Assembly (NCBI RefSeq): GCF_000799075.1
Contig: NZ_JTLI01000007.1
Coordinates: forward strand, 1 to 64,000
Length of the DNA stretch: 64,000 bases
Direction: 5' to 3'
Source of the DNA: Cetobacterium sp. ZOR0034
GTDB taxonomy: Bacteria; Fusobacteriota; Fusobacteriia; Fusobacteriales; Fusobacteriaceae
Shown here: positions 16,607 to 26,099 of the stretch, piece after piece
Position numbering within the stretch: the stretch's first letter is position 1
Layout of the letters: each line of letters begins with the position of its first letter
Notes under the pieces: generated by a model
Told to the model about the DNA's origin: nothing
Databases searched by the model: none
What the model saw: only the letters and a program-made list of their open reading frames with translations
Translations under genes and position numbers: made by a program

Positions 16607-18064
16607 ATGTTTAGTTATTTACAAAAAATCGGTAAAGCACTAATGGTTCCTGTTGCAGTATTACCTGCTGCTGCAATTTTATTAGGTTTAGGTTACTTTA
16701 TTGACCCAACTGGTTGGGGAGGAAACAGTGCTTTAGCTGCGTTTCTAATTAAATCAGGAGCTGCTATCATAGATCAAATGCCAATTCTATTTGCTGTTGG
16801 AGTTGCCTTTGGAATGTCTAAGGATAAAAATGGTTCAGCTGCTTTAACTGGTTTAGTTGGATTCCTTGTAATCACTACTCTTTTATCACCAGGTGCTGTA
16901 GGACAAATTATGCAAATTGAAGAGGTTCCTGCAGGATTTAGTAAAATCAACAACCAATTCATAGGAATTTTAGTTGGAGTTATATCATCAGCTTTATACA
17001 ACAGATTTAGTGATGTAGAATTACCAAAAGCTCTTTCTTTCTTCAGTGGAAAAAGATTGGTTCCAATTATAACATCTTTCGTTATGATTCTTGTTTCATT
17101 CATTTTAATGTATGTTTGGCCAACAATCTATGATGGATTAGTAAACTTTGGAGAAGCAATCAGTGGAATGGGAGCTGTTGGAGCTGGAATTTACGGATTC
17201 TTAAACAGATTACTTATCCCTGTTGGATTACACCACGCATTAAATTCTGTATTCTGGTTTGATGTTGCAGGTATAAATGATATTCCTAAATTCTTAGGTG
17301 GAGCACAATCTATCGCTAACGGAACTGGAATTCCTGGAATTACAGGAATGTACCAAGCTGGATTCTTCCCAATAATGATGTTTGGACTTTTAGGAGCTGC
17401 TCTTGCATTCGTAAAAACAGCTAAGCCTGAAAATAAAGATAAAATAAAATCAATCATGATTGCTGCTGGATTTGCAACTTTCTTAACTGGGGTTACTGAA
17501 CCTTTAGAGTTTGCTTTCATGTTCGTAGCACCTGGATTATATTTAGTTCATGCTATTTTAACTGGTATATCTTTATTCATAGCAGCATCTATGCATTGGA
17601 TGGCTGGATTTGGATTCTCAGCTGGTTTAATAGATATGCTATTATCATCTAGAAACCCATTAGCTACTAACTGGTATATGTTAATAATTCAAGGATTAGT
17701 ATTCTTCGTACTTTATTATGTAATATTTACTGCAGTTATAACTAGAATGAATTTAAAAACTCCAGGAAGAGAAGATGAAGATTCATCTGATGATGAAACA
17801 ACTTCTTCTAAACCAACAACAAATGATGAGTTAGCTGAAAAACTAATCCCTCTTTTAGGTGGAGTAGATAACATAGTTATTGTTGATAACTGCATTACAA
17901 GATTGAGACTTGAATTAAAAGATAATAGCTTAGTTCAAGATTCTGAAATTAAAAAGTTAGGTATTGCTGGTGTATTAAAAGCTGGAAAAACTTCAGTACA
18001 AGTTATAGTTGGAACTCAAGTTGAATTCGTAGCAAATGCTTTAAAAAGATTAACTGGAAAATAA
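16607..18064 (+). CDS. PTS system glucose/N-acetylglucosamine-type IICB component
   Basis: This is a membrane permease-phosphotransferase that takes up and phosphorylates a hexose. The IIC domain fills about residues 1-385, starting with the family-typical YLQKIGKALMVPVAVLPAAA and containing LNRLLIPVGLHHALNSVFWFD. After a DDETTSS linker, the IIB domain (about 408-485) carries the phospho-accepting cysteine C429 in VDNCITRLRLE. There is no IIA domain, so it must borrow one. VFWFDVAG and the single-gene layout are closer to NagE-type than to PtsG-type, but the sugar is not certain. Confidence 0.9.
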   Translation: MFSYLQKIGKALMVPVAVLPAAAILLGLGYFIDPTGWGGNSALAAFLIKSGAAIIDQMPILFAVGVAFGMSKDKNGSAALTGLVGFLVITTLLSPGAVGQIMQIEEVPAGFSKINNQFIGILVGVISSALYNRFSDVELPKALSFFSGKRLVPIITSFVMILVSFILMYVWPTIYDGLVNFGEAISGMGAVGAGIYGFLNRLLIPVGLHHALNSVFWFDVAGINDIPKFLGGAQSIANGTGIPGITGMYQAGFFPIMMFGLLGAALAFVKTAKPENKDKIKSIMIAAGFATFLTGVTEPLEFAFMFVAPGLYLVHAILTGISLFIAASMHWMAGFGFSAGLIDMLLSSRNPLATNWYMLIIQGLVFFVLYYVIFTAVITRMNLKTPGREDEDSSDDETTSSKPTTNDELAEKLIPLLGGVDNIVIVDNCITRLRLELKDNSLVQDSEIKKLGIAGVLKAGKTSVQVIVGTQVEFVANALKRLTGK

Positions 18065-18090
18065 TACCTAAAAAATAAATAAAAAGTTAA

Positions 18091-18125
18091 AAAGGATTGA
18101 AACATAAAATTTCAATCCTTTTTTA
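18091..18125 (+). terminator. Intrinsic terminator after the PTS gene
   Basis: A 12-bp stem (18091-18102 with 18110-18121) with a 7-nt loop is followed by a T run. Confidence 0.85.
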
Positions 18126-18194
18126 TTTTGTTTAAATTTGAATTTTGATCCATTCAGTGGTAAACTGTAATAAGAATAGTTTTAGGAGGGGGAT

Positions 18195-19370
18195 ATGAAG
18201 ATACTTCATACTTCTGATTGGCACTTAGGTAAAAAACTAGAGGGTCAATCTAGAATAACAGAGCAAAAATTATTTATAAATGACTTAGAAGAGATAATAA
18301 AAAATGAAAAAATAGATCTTGTGCTTCTCGCGGGTGATATTTACGATACATACAATCCATCTGCTGAAGCTGAAAAATTATTTTTTGATAGCATAAAACA
18401 ACTTTCTTTGAATGGAAATGTTGGAATTATAATAATTCCAGGAAATCACGATAATCCAGCAAGATTAAATGCGGTTAGCCATCTAGCAAAAGATTATGGT
18501 GTTATAATATATGAAACAGCATTCCAAAAGATAGAGACAGGAAGGTATGGCTCTTTAAATATATATAAGAATTCTCCAGGAGGAATTTTTATTGAGAAAA
18601 ATGAAAAGAAAATCTATCTATATAATTTGCCATTTCCTAGTGAGGCTATTTTAAATGAAACATTTGAAGAGAAAAAATTTAACCTGAGAATAAAAGAGAT
18701 TTTAGAAGAGGGAGTCTCTTATAATGATGAAAATATTCCAACAGCTATTATGACACATATATATGTAGCTGGTTCTATGGGAGAAGGAGAGGTTGCACTT
18801 GAATTAGGTGGTTCAAGAGCTATCTCTACAGGTGATTTACCAGAAGTTGAATATATAGCTTTAGGACATGTTCATAAGCCAATGGTATTTAAAAATAAAA
18901 ATGCATACTACTGTGGATCTCCATTGGAGTATAGAGTTACTGAAAATAGATTTGATAAAAAAGTTTTTGTTGTGGACATCTCTTTAGATTCAAGTGTTAT
19001 AAAAGAGATACCGATATCAAACTATAAACCTATAAAAGAGTATCTTGTAAATGGAGCTGAAGAAGCGATTCAAAAATCCAATGAGCTTTTAGATAAAAAC
19101 GAATGGATATATTTAAAAGTAAAATTAGATGAACCTCTAACAAATTCAGCAATCAGAAAAATTAAATCCAATAAAAATATTTTAGAGATTATCCCAATTA
19201 TAGAGCTAAATGAGGAAGAAAACGAAGTTACGTTATATAACGAAACTAACTTGGAAGAGGCTTTTATAGAGTTTTTTAAAGAGGAAAGTGAAGGGTTAGC
19301 TCCAAATGACAACATTTTGAAACTTTTCTTAGAGCTTTTAGAGGAGGGGGAAAAAGATGAAACCAATTAA
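18195..19370 (+). CDS. sbcD: Exonuclease SbcCD subunit D
   Basis: This Mre11-type metallophosphoesterase is the nuclease of the SbcCD complex, which opens DNA hairpins and trims ends during repair. The five phosphoesterase motifs are all visible: TSDWHLGK, GDIYD, PGNHDNPAR, MTHIYVAG and GHVHKP. The C-terminal part is the capping and SbcC-binding region. At 391 residues it has family length. It overlaps sbcC by 14 nt, so production of the two subunits is coupled. AGGAGGGGG precedes the ATG. Confidence 0.95.
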   Translation: MKILHTSDWHLGKKLEGQSRITEQKLFINDLEEIIKNEKIDLVLLAGDIYDTYNPSAEAEKLFFDSIKQLSLNGNVGIIIIPGNHDNPARLNAVSHLAKDYGVIIYETAFQKIETGRYGSLNIYKNSPGGIFIEKNEKKIYLYNLPFPSEAILNETFEEKKFNLRIKEILEEGVSYNDENIPTAIMTHIYVAGSMGEGEVALELGGSRAISTGDLPEVEYIALGHVHKPMVFKNKNAYYCGSPLEYRVTENRFDKKVFVVDISLDSSVIKEIPISNYKPIKEYLVNGAEEAIQKSNELLDKNEWIYLKVKLDEPLTNSAIRKIKSNKNILEIIPIIELNEEENEVTLYNETNLEEAFIEFFKEESEGLAPNDNILKLFLELLEEGEKDETN

Positions 19371-22300
19371 ATTAGAAATAAGTGGACTACAAAGTTTCTC
19401 TAAAAAACAAACTATAGATTTTAATGAGCTTACTTCTCTTGGCCTTTTCGGTATATTTGGAGAAACCGGAAGTGGGAAATCAACAATCTTAGATGCTATG
19501 ATTTTTGCAATATTTGATAAAATACCTAGAACTATGGGAAATAGTGGGAATGGAATAAGACCATGTCTAAATCAAGACAGTGACAGCATAGAAGTTTATT
19601 TTAAATTTTCTTTAGGTGAGAATTTATTTGAAATAGATAGATGCTATAAGAAGAAATATACTCGGAAGGGTGAAGAAAAATTTGAGCAAGCGAAACCAAT
19701 TTTAAAGATAAATGGTGACGTGGTTGCTGATACTGTAACAAATGTTCAAAGTAAAATAAATGAATACTTTGGAATAGGAGTTAATGATTTTACAAGATCA
19801 GTTGTTCTTCCTCAAGGAAAGTTTAGTGAGTTTTTAAAACTTAAAGGTTCAGATAAAATGAGTATGCTTGAAAATATTTTCGATTTAGAAAAATATGGTA
19901 CGAACTTGTCAAATAAAATAAGTTTTCGTCTGAATGATTTAAAAGAAAGTATAAGTTCGCTTCAAAATCAGATTAAAGGAAAAGGAGATATCTCTATTGA
20001 ACTTATAAACACCCTTAAATCTGATTTAAAAATCAAAAACTCTGAACTTACTCAAATTATAGTTGAGAAAAAAACTTTAACATCTGAATTCTCAGAATTA
20101 AATAATATAAAGACTCTTTTTGAAAAATTAGAACTATATAGTTCTGAACTTTTAAAATTAGATTTAGTAAAAGAGGAGATCGAACGAAATAAAAATGATG
20201 TCTTGAAACACGAAGTTGCAAGCTCTTTAAAAGTTTTAATTGAAGAGTTAGAAAAAATTAAATGTGAGATTATTCAAAATAACTTCGATTTAAAAAATCT
20301 TCAAATATCTTTAGATAAAGAAAATGCAATTCTAGATTTAGAAAAAAATAAGGAAGAATCTTTCGATAAAAAAATAGAAGAGATAAATCAAAAAATTTCA
20401 GAGAGAAAAGTTGATCATGAAGCACTTGATTCTCTTAGAAAAGCCGAGGGATATCTTAATAAGATTGAAATAAAAGAAAAACTATTAAAAGAGATCTCTT
20501 CAACTAATAAAAAAATAGAGGAAGAGATTGTATCGTTTAAAGAAAAAGTTACAAAAAATAAAGTTGAATTAGAAATTAAAGAGAACGAGTTAAACTCATT
20601 AATAAAAATTGATTCAAACACAATATCTACTTTAGAAAAAGATATTGCAGATATAAAAACAAAACTTGGAATTGAAACAGAGAAAAATTTAAATAAATCT
20701 AATTTAGAAAAAGATTTAAGAAACTATTTAGAAAAAAAAGATGATTTATTACATCAGTTTTCTGCAATAGATAAAATAGTTACGGATCTTCAAAAACAAA
20801 CTCTTCAAAATCATGCTTTCGAATTAGCTCAACATCTGAATCATGGAGATAATTGCCCCGTATGTGGATCAAAAGAGCATCCAGATTTAGCAAAAGCTAC
20901 TCATCATATTGATATATCTATTCTAGAAAAAAATATTAATGAGAAAACTATTTTAGAAAAGAGATTAATAGAGATAGAGACAAAGATTGAATATGTAAAT
21001 GCAGATATATTAAGAATTGGAGATATTGAAAATATAGAAAGTTTAAAAGAGACTTTAATACTGAAAGAAAAAGAGTTGAAATCTTTGAAAGATATTGAAA
21101 GCGAAGCAGTTAGAAAAGAACGAGATTTACATAGCTCTATAACAACTCTAATTTCTAGCATATCTAACTTAGATGAAAACATCTCTCACAGAAAGTCGAC
21201 ACTAAAAGATTCTTTACAAAAAGTTACGGTTTATGAAAATGAAATATCAAAGGAGAGAGAGAATCTATCCTCTCTAAAGTTTAACAACATATTTTCAAAT
21301 TCAAATGAGATTATTTTAGAGTCAATTTTAAAAGAAAAAAATATTTTAGAAAATATGGATAAAGAGTATAGAACTCTTATCTCTTTTAAAGAATCATCTG
21401 AGATTGAATTAAGAAAAATTAAAAATAACCTTCTCTCTATTTTAGAGAATGTTCAATCTAAGAATATAGATGTTGCTACCTTGAAAGAGAAAATAAGCAA
21501 CTCTGAAAGCAACTTCGAGATTAAAGATAATCATTTAAAAGAAACCATAATTTCTAAAGGATTCAATTCAAAAGACGAAGTTCTTTCATATCTTTTAAAT
21601 GAAGATATCTACTTATCTATAAAAAATAAGATTTCAGAATTTGAAAATAGTTATACTAGATATAACCATTTAAAAAGTGAGATTCTATCCGATATTGGCA
21701 ATAGAGAGTTTAATTCTGAAAGATGGGAGTTTTTGAGTAGATATCTAGAAGAGTTATCTGAAAAAGAAAACTCTTTAATTAAAGAGACTACAGAATTGAA
21801 AAGTAATTTGAATAGAATAGAACTCCTAGCTGAAGAAGCTCATGAGTTATTAAAAGAGATTGAAATGCTAACTCTTAAACAAGATGATCTTCTACTTCTT
21901 CAAAAAAGATTTAAAGGACGAAAGTTCGTTAACTTCCTTGCTAGAAAACGTCTAGATTACATAACATATGAAGCGTCAAAAAGATTACAAAAAATAACTA
22001 GAGGAAGATATCTTTTAAAAGTTGATAATAACTGTGATTTTATAATAATTGACACCTTTAATAGTAATCACTCGAGAGAGTGCTCAACACTTTCTGGTGG
22101 AGAGACTTTTATTGTATCTCTTGTATTAGCTTTAGCATTATCAGGGCAATTACAACTAAAGGGTAAAATTCAATTGGAGTTCTTCTTCCTAGATGAAGGT
22201 TTCGGAACACTTGATAGTGTTTTATTAGATAGAGTTATTGAGATATTAGAAGAGATTAGATGGAAAGAAAAAATGAAGATTGGTATTATAAGTCATGTTG

Positions 22301-22386
22301 AGGATTTAAAAATAAGAATACCAAGAAGACTTGAAGTTTCTACTGCAATACCGGGAGAAATAGGTAGTACAATAAAATTAATATAA
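19357..22386 (+). CDS. sbcC: Exonuclease SbcCD subunit C (Rad50-like SMC ATPase)
   Basis: The 1009-residue ATPase subunit folds back on itself through a long antiparallel coiled coil. The N-terminal half-ATPase has Walker A GETGSGKST near residues 35-43. The coiled coil runs about 190-480 and 530-850. The zinc hook CPVCGS (cysteines 500 and 503) is at its tip. The C-terminal half holds the signature STLSGGETFIVSLVLAL and Walker B FFLDEGFGTLD. Everything needed for ATP-driven clamping is present. It follows sbcD with overlap and precedes murI by 29 bp. Confidence 0.95.
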   Translation: MKPIKLEISGLQSFSKKQTIDFNELTSLGLFGIFGETGSGKSTILDAMIFAIFDKIPRTMGNSGNGIRPCLNQDSDSIEVYFKFSLGENLFEIDRCYKKKYTRKGEEKFEQAKPILKINGDVVADTVTNVQSKINEYFGIGVNDFTRSVVLPQGKFSEFLKLKGSDKMSMLENIFDLEKYGTNLSNKISFRLNDLKESISSLQNQIKGKGDISIELINTLKSDLKIKNSELTQIIVEKKTLTSEFSELNNIKTLFEKLELYSSELLKLDLVKEEIERNKNDVLKHEVASSLKVLIEELEKIKCEIIQNNFDLKNLQISLDKENAILDLEKNKEESFDKKIEEINQKISERKVDHEALDSLRKAEGYLNKIEIKEKLLKEISSTNKKIEEEIVSFKEKVTKNKVELEIKENELNSLIKIDSNTISTLEKDIADIKTKLGIETEKNLNKSNLEKDLRNYLEKKDDLLHQFSAIDKIVTDLQKQTLQNHAFELAQHLNHGDNCPVCGSKEHPDLAKATHHIDISILEKNINEKTILEKRLIEIETKIEYVNADILRIGDIENIESLKETLILKEKELKSLKDIESEAVRKERDLHSSITTLISSISNLDENISHRKSTLKDSLQKVTVYENEISKERENLSSLKFNNIFSNSNEIILESILKEKNILENMDKEYRTLISFKESSEIELRKIKNNLLSILENVQSKNIDVATLKEKISNSESNFEIKDNHLKETIISKGFNSKDEVLSYLLNEDIYLSIKNKISEFENSYTRYNHLKSEILSDIGNREFNSERWEFLSRYLEELSEKENSLIKETTELKSNLNRIELLAEEAHELLKEIEMLTLKQDDLLLLQKRFKGRKFVNFLARKRLDYITYEASKRLQKITRGRYLLKVDNNCDFIIIDTFNSNHSRECSTLSGGETFIVSLVLALALSGQLQLKGKIQLEFFFLDEGFGTLDSVLLDRVIEILEEIRWKEKMKIGIISHVEDLKIRIPRRLEVSTAIPGEIGSTIKLI

Positions 22387-22415
22387 AAATCATAAAAAAA
22401 GAATGTGAGGTTTTA

Positions 22416-23189
22416 ATGAGAACAATTGGAGTATTTGATTCTGGAGTAGGGGGAGTTTCAGTTTTAAAAGAGGTGTTAAGAGAGTTTCCTTACGATAATA
22501 TCATCTATTTTGGTGATAGTTTACATGCTCCTTATGGAGATAGAGAGATTGATGAAATTCGTTCTCTTTGTTTAAAGGTCTCAGACTTCTTAGTAAACGA
22601 AAAAAAAGTGGATGCTCTTGTTATAGCTTGTAACACTGCTACTGGTGCAGCAATGGATATTATGCAAGAGAGATATAGCATTCCTGTTGTTGGAGTTGTT
22701 GAAAATGGATCTAACGAGGGAATTAAAATTACAAAAAATAAAATGGTTGGAGTTATTGCAACTCCAGCTACAATAAAAATGGATATATATAAAAAATCTA
22801 TCGAAAAAAAAGATACATCTATAAAAGTATATAGTATTAAATGCCCTCTTTTTGTTGGTATGATCGAAAAGGGATGGGAAGATAATTATGAAAGTAATAA
22901 TTTAATTCAAAGTTACTTAAATCAATTTCCAGAGGAGATAGATACTTTAATTTTAGGATGTACTCACTATCCTTTAATTCAAAAATATATAATGAGATAT
23001 TTTAAAGGACAGGTTGTTGATCCCGCTAAAGAGACAGCAAAATCTTTAAAAAAATTAATCGGAGAAGGTAAATATTTTAAAACTCCATACCTTAAATTCT
23101 ATGTGAGTGGTGATTGTAAAAAATTTAAAAAAGTTGCTCAAGAGTTTCTAGGTCAAGAGATTCAGGAGATAGAAAAAATTATTTTATAG
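22416..23189 (+). CDS. murI: Glutamate racemase
   Basis: This cytoplasmic, cofactor-independent racemase converts L- to D-glutamate for peptidoglycan. The N-terminal IGVFDSGVGGVSV, the first catalytic cysteine C72 in ACNTATGAA and the second, C182, in GCTHYPL are present. Length 257 aa is usual. It lies between sbcC and a peptide-binding protein gene with short gaps (29 and 11 bp), so it probably belongs to the same transcript; there is no obvious functional link to SbcCD. Confidence 0.96.
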   Translation: MRTIGVFDSGVGGVSVLKEVLREFPYDNIIYFGDSLHAPYGDREIDEIRSLCLKVSDFLVNEKKVDALVIACNTATGAAMDIMQERYSIPVVGVVENGSNEGIKITKNKMVGVIATPATIKMDIYKKSIEKKDTSIKVYSIKCPLFVGMIEKGWEDNYESNNLIQSYLNQFPEEIDTLILGCTHYPLIQKYIMRYFKGQVVDPAKETAKSLKKLIGEGKYFKTPYLKFYVSGDCKKFKKVAQEFLGQEIQEIEKIIL

Positions 23190-23200
23190 GAGAACATATT

Positions 23201-24676
23201 ATGAAGAGGATTAAACTACTTTTATTTTTTATGCTACTTTTTACCATTAATATATTTTCAGCAACAATCAATGTAGTTCAAGAAGGTGATCCAAGAACTT
23301 TTGATCCGCATTTCGGAAATGATGGATTCTCCTTGAGAATAAATAGATTACTTTACTCTAGACTTTTAGAAAAAAACCATAATATGGAAACTATCCCTGG
23401 AGTTGCTAAAAGTTATAAATTTATTAATAATCAAAAAATAGAATTTACTCTAAAGGAAAATATCCTTTTTCAAAATGGGGATAAATTGACATCGGAGGAT
23501 GTCAAATTTTCATTTGATAGAATGAAAAAATCTCCAAGGATAGCGGGTTTATTACCACCTATTAAAGATATTGTTATTATAGATGAGTATAATTTCGAAA
23601 TGATCTTGGAAAAGCCATTTTCAGCTATTATAGACCAATTAACACATCCTGCGCTAAGCATTGTCAGTAAAAAATATGTAACTAACAATCCAAAAGCTCT
23701 CGTTGAAAATCCTATGGGAAGTGGAAAATATATTTTAGAAAGCTGGGCTCCGGGTGAAGGGTTAGTTTTAAATAGATTTGAAAATTACTTCGATACTAAA
23801 CCAACATATGAAAAGATAAATATAAAAACAATACCGTTAGCCACTAATAGAACTATTGCTCTTGAAACAGGTGAAGCTGATATAGCATTTACTTTACCTC
23901 CACAAGATAAGGTTACAGTTGATAAAAATGAAAATCTTCAGTTTATGTCGATTCCATCATATTCATATACTTATATGGGATTAAATTTAAAAAAAGAGAT
24001 TTTTAAAGACCCAGATATTAGAAAAGGTATCAATTTAGCTATAGATAAAGAAGCTATTTTAGAAACAGTTTTAAATGGAGAGGGAAAAATTGCGAATTCA
24101 CCCGTAGCAGAGGGAGTTCAAGGTCATAATCCCAATACCCGAAATTTAAGTTACAATAAAAATGAAGCTATCACTCTTCTAAAAAAAATAAAAGGAACAT
24201 CTTTAACTTTAGCAACTATGAGCTCTGGAATAGATATTCAAACTGCTGAAATAATTGCGGCATATCTAAAAGAAGTTGGAATAGATGTTTCAATAGCTAT
24301 TCTTGAACCTAGTATATACTGGCTAAAAACAAATGAAGGTGAGTTTGATATGTTTATAGGATCTTGGGGAAGTGTTACAGGTGATTCAGATTACGCGCTT
24401 TATCCAACACATCATACCAACGCTTTTGGTGCTGCTGGAAATAGAACTTTTTTCAGCGATAAAAAAGTAGATTCTCTTTTAGAAGAAGCTCGTGAAACCT
24501 TAGATTTAAAAAGTAGAGAAAAAATATATGAGGAAATCCAAGAGATAATTGTTGCTAACAATAGTGAAGTTATGTTATTTTACAGAGATTTAAATGGTGC
24601 ACTTAATAAAAAAATAAAAGGTTTCAATCTATATCCCATCCCAATACATGATTACTCTTTAGGAAGTATATATTAG
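23201..24676 (+). CDS. Peptide/nickel-type ABC transporter substrate-binding protein
   Basis: This is a family 5 solute-binding protein, 491 aa, with a signal peptide (LLLFFMLLFTINIFSA) and no lipobox. The mature start TINVVQEGDPRTFDPHFGNDG and later DVKFSFDRMK are typical of DppA/OppA-type oligopeptide receptors. No permease or ATPase genes are beside it, so it would dock on a transporter encoded elsewhere. It follows murI by 11 bp. Periplasmic dipeptides or muropeptides would fit that neighbour, but this is guesswork. Confidence 0.85.
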   Translation: MKRIKLLLFFMLLFTINIFSATINVVQEGDPRTFDPHFGNDGFSLRINRLLYSRLLEKNHNMETIPGVAKSYKFINNQKIEFTLKENILFQNGDKLTSEDVKFSFDRMKKSPRIAGLLPPIKDIVIIDEYNFEMILEKPFSAIIDQLTHPALSIVSKKYVTNNPKALVENPMGSGKYILESWAPGEGLVLNRFENYFDTKPTYEKINIKTIPLATNRTIALETGEADIAFTLPPQDKVTVDKNENLQFMSIPSYSYTYMGLNLKKEIFKDPDIRKGINLAIDKEAILETVLNGEGKIANSPVAEGVQGHNPNTRNLSYNKNEAITLLKKIKGTSLTLATMSSGIDIQTAEIIAAYLKEVGIDVSIAILEPSIYWLKTNEGEFDMFIGSWGSVTGDSDYALYPTHHTNAFGAAGNRTFFSDKKVDSLLEEARETLDLKSREKIYEEIQEIIVANNSEVMLFYRDLNGALNKKIKGFNLYPIPIHDYSLGSIY

Positions 24677-24735
24677 AATGATGATTCAAATTAAAGGAAA
24701 ACATTTGACTTTAAAGTATATATGAGGTAATAAAT

Positions 24736-25134
24736 ATGGTAATTAAGATGATAGAAGGGGTTGATACCATGATTATAGCTTATGAAAAATTAACTAACTC
24801 TTACAGAAATATCGTAAAGGAAAATATGTTTCATATAGGAGAGGGACTTATTTTAGATCGAGAAAATAACGTTCTTCACAGATTTGAAAATATAAATGAT
24901 ATTACCTTGGATATTTTAAAAAAGCTTAACAAACTAAGAGAAGAAATCGTAATCGTTTATCCTTGCAATCTAAGAGAGAGAAAAACTACTTTAGATGTCT
25001 GTGTTGAGTCTTACATTGTTAGACATTACAACTTAGAAACTATCTTCGATGCTATTCATGCTTGTGAATGCACAAAGAGAAATATAAAATTGCTTTGGAA
25101 TGTCGATTTAAGATATTGCAATGTTTTCTTTTAA
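24736..25134 (+). CDS. Uncharacterised 132-residue protein
   Basis: I do not recognise this protein. It is soluble, mixed alpha/beta, with four to five cysteines concentrated near the C terminus (DVCVES, HACECTKRN, RYCNVFF), which might bind a metal or sense redox; that is speculation. Two starts are possible: ATG 24736 behind GAGGT, and ATG 24769 (MIIAYEKL) behind AAGGGG. The longer is given. It ends before a hairpin that also looks like an operator for the next gene. Confidence 0.55.
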   Translation: MVIKMIEGVDTMIIAYEKLTNSYRNIVKENMFHIGEGLILDRENNVLHRFENINDITLDILKKLNKLREEIVIVYPCNLRERKTTLDVCVESYIVRHYNLETIFDAIHACECTKRNIKLLWNVDLRYCNVFF

Positions 25135-25191
25135 AAAGTACAGTTAGATTACATTTTAATCCTTAAAAAATCTTTTTTTACTCAAAATAAA

Positions 25192-25224
25192 ATGGTGTGA
25201 TTTTTGTCACACCATATTTTTTTT
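25192..25224 (+). terminator. Terminator hairpin that doubles as a TGTGA-N6-TCACA operator
   Basis: A 9-bp perfect stem (25192-25200 with 25207-25215), a 6-nt loop and a T run follow the upstream gene, which fits an intrinsic terminator. The same bases contain TGTGA-TTTTTG-TCACA (25196-25211), a perfect CRP-type site. See the next entry. Confidence 0.75.
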
Positions 25225-25237
25225 ATTCTAGTATAAA
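25196..25237 (+). promoter_or_regulatory. CRP-type operator and -10 of the formate/nitrite channel gene
   Basis: TGTGA-N6-TCACA is centred at 25203.5. A good -10, TATAAA (25232-25237), puts transcription start near 25244, so the site is centred at about -41, the classical class II activator position. No -35 consensus is visible, as expected for an activated promoter. Regulator identity is inferred; see the Crp-family gene at 31643. Confidence 0.65.
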
Positions 25238-25270
25238 ATGCTAGTATATTATTTATTTTAGGAGGATTCT

Positions 25271-26047
25271 ATGTTTTTAGAAACGATTGAAAAAGTTGCA
25301 AACGCAGGTGTTGCTAAGAGTAATTTTTTAAAAAATAGCTTAGGAAAATACTTTGTATTATCAACTTTTGCCGGATTTTTTGTTGGATTAGGAATTTTAT
25401 TAATTTTCTCTATTGGTGGATTAGCTGCACCAGTTATTGGACCATTAGGTGCTAGAACTCTTATGGGAGCTTGTTTCGGAGTTGCACTTAGTTTAGTTAT
25501 TATGTGCGGAAGCGAATTATTTACTGGAAATAACTTTGTTATGACAATATCTACACTGTCAAAGAAAACTACTTGGGCAGATACTATAAAACTTTGGGTT
25601 GTATGTTATTTTGGAAATCTATTTGGATCAATACTTTGTGGATGGTTCTTCTCAATGACTAACTTAACTGTTCATTTTGTTCCTGGTGCAGAAAGTGTTG
25701 GAAAATTTATGGTGACTATAGCTACTTTAAAAGCTACTGCTCCATTCATGGATCTTTTCTACAGAGGTGTTCTTTGTAATATCCTTGTTTGCTTAGCTGT
25801 TTGGTGTTCAATAAAAATGACATCTGAGTCAGGAAAACTAATCATGATTTGGTGGTGTCTATTCGCATTCATTACTATAGGATTAGAACACAGTATTGCA
25901 AATATGACTCTTTTCTCTGCTTTAATGTTTAAAGAACCTCAATTCTTCATGGGAATGATTACAAATCTAATCCCTGTAACTCTTGGAAATATTGTTGGAG
26001 GAGTTGGATTAGCAGCAGCATACTTCTATGTATCTAAAAAAGACTAA
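25271..26047 (+). CDS. Formate/nitrite transporter family channel
   Basis: This 258-residue pentameric FNT-family channel (FocA, NirC or hydrosulfide type) has six TM helices. The conserved first helix region FAGFFVGLGILLIFSIGG, the slit motif region GCELFTGN-like GSELFTGNNF (about 80-89), and HSIANMTLF near residue 216, which holds the central histidine, are present. Substrate could be formate, nitrite or hydrosulfide. The promoter carries a CRP-type site shared with the sulfite reductase operon, which makes a link to sulfide export or anaerobic respiration attractive but unproven. AGGAGG precedes the ATG. Confidence 0.9.
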   Translation: MFLETIEKVANAGVAKSNFLKNSLGKYFVLSTFAGFFVGLGILLIFSIGGLAAPVIGPLGARTLMGACFGVALSLVIMCGSELFTGNNFVMTISTLSKKTTWADTIKLWVVCYFGNLFGSILCGWFFSMTNLTVHFVPGAESVGKFMVTIATLKATAPFMDLFYRGVLCNILVCLAVWCSIKMTSESGKLIMIWWCLFAFITIGLEHSIANMTLFSALMFKEPQFFMGMITNLIPVTLGNIVGGVGLAAAYFYVSKKD

Positions 26048-26056
26048 TTAATAAAC

Positions 26057-26090
26057 AAAAATGGAGACAAAATTAAAGTCTCCATTTTTT
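26057..26090. terminator. Bidirectional terminator between channel gene and secreted FMN-binding-like gene
   Basis: A 12-bp perfect stem (26057-26068 with 26079-26090) with A and T tails lies between converging genes. Confidence 0.88.
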
Positions 26091-26099
26091 TATTATAGT

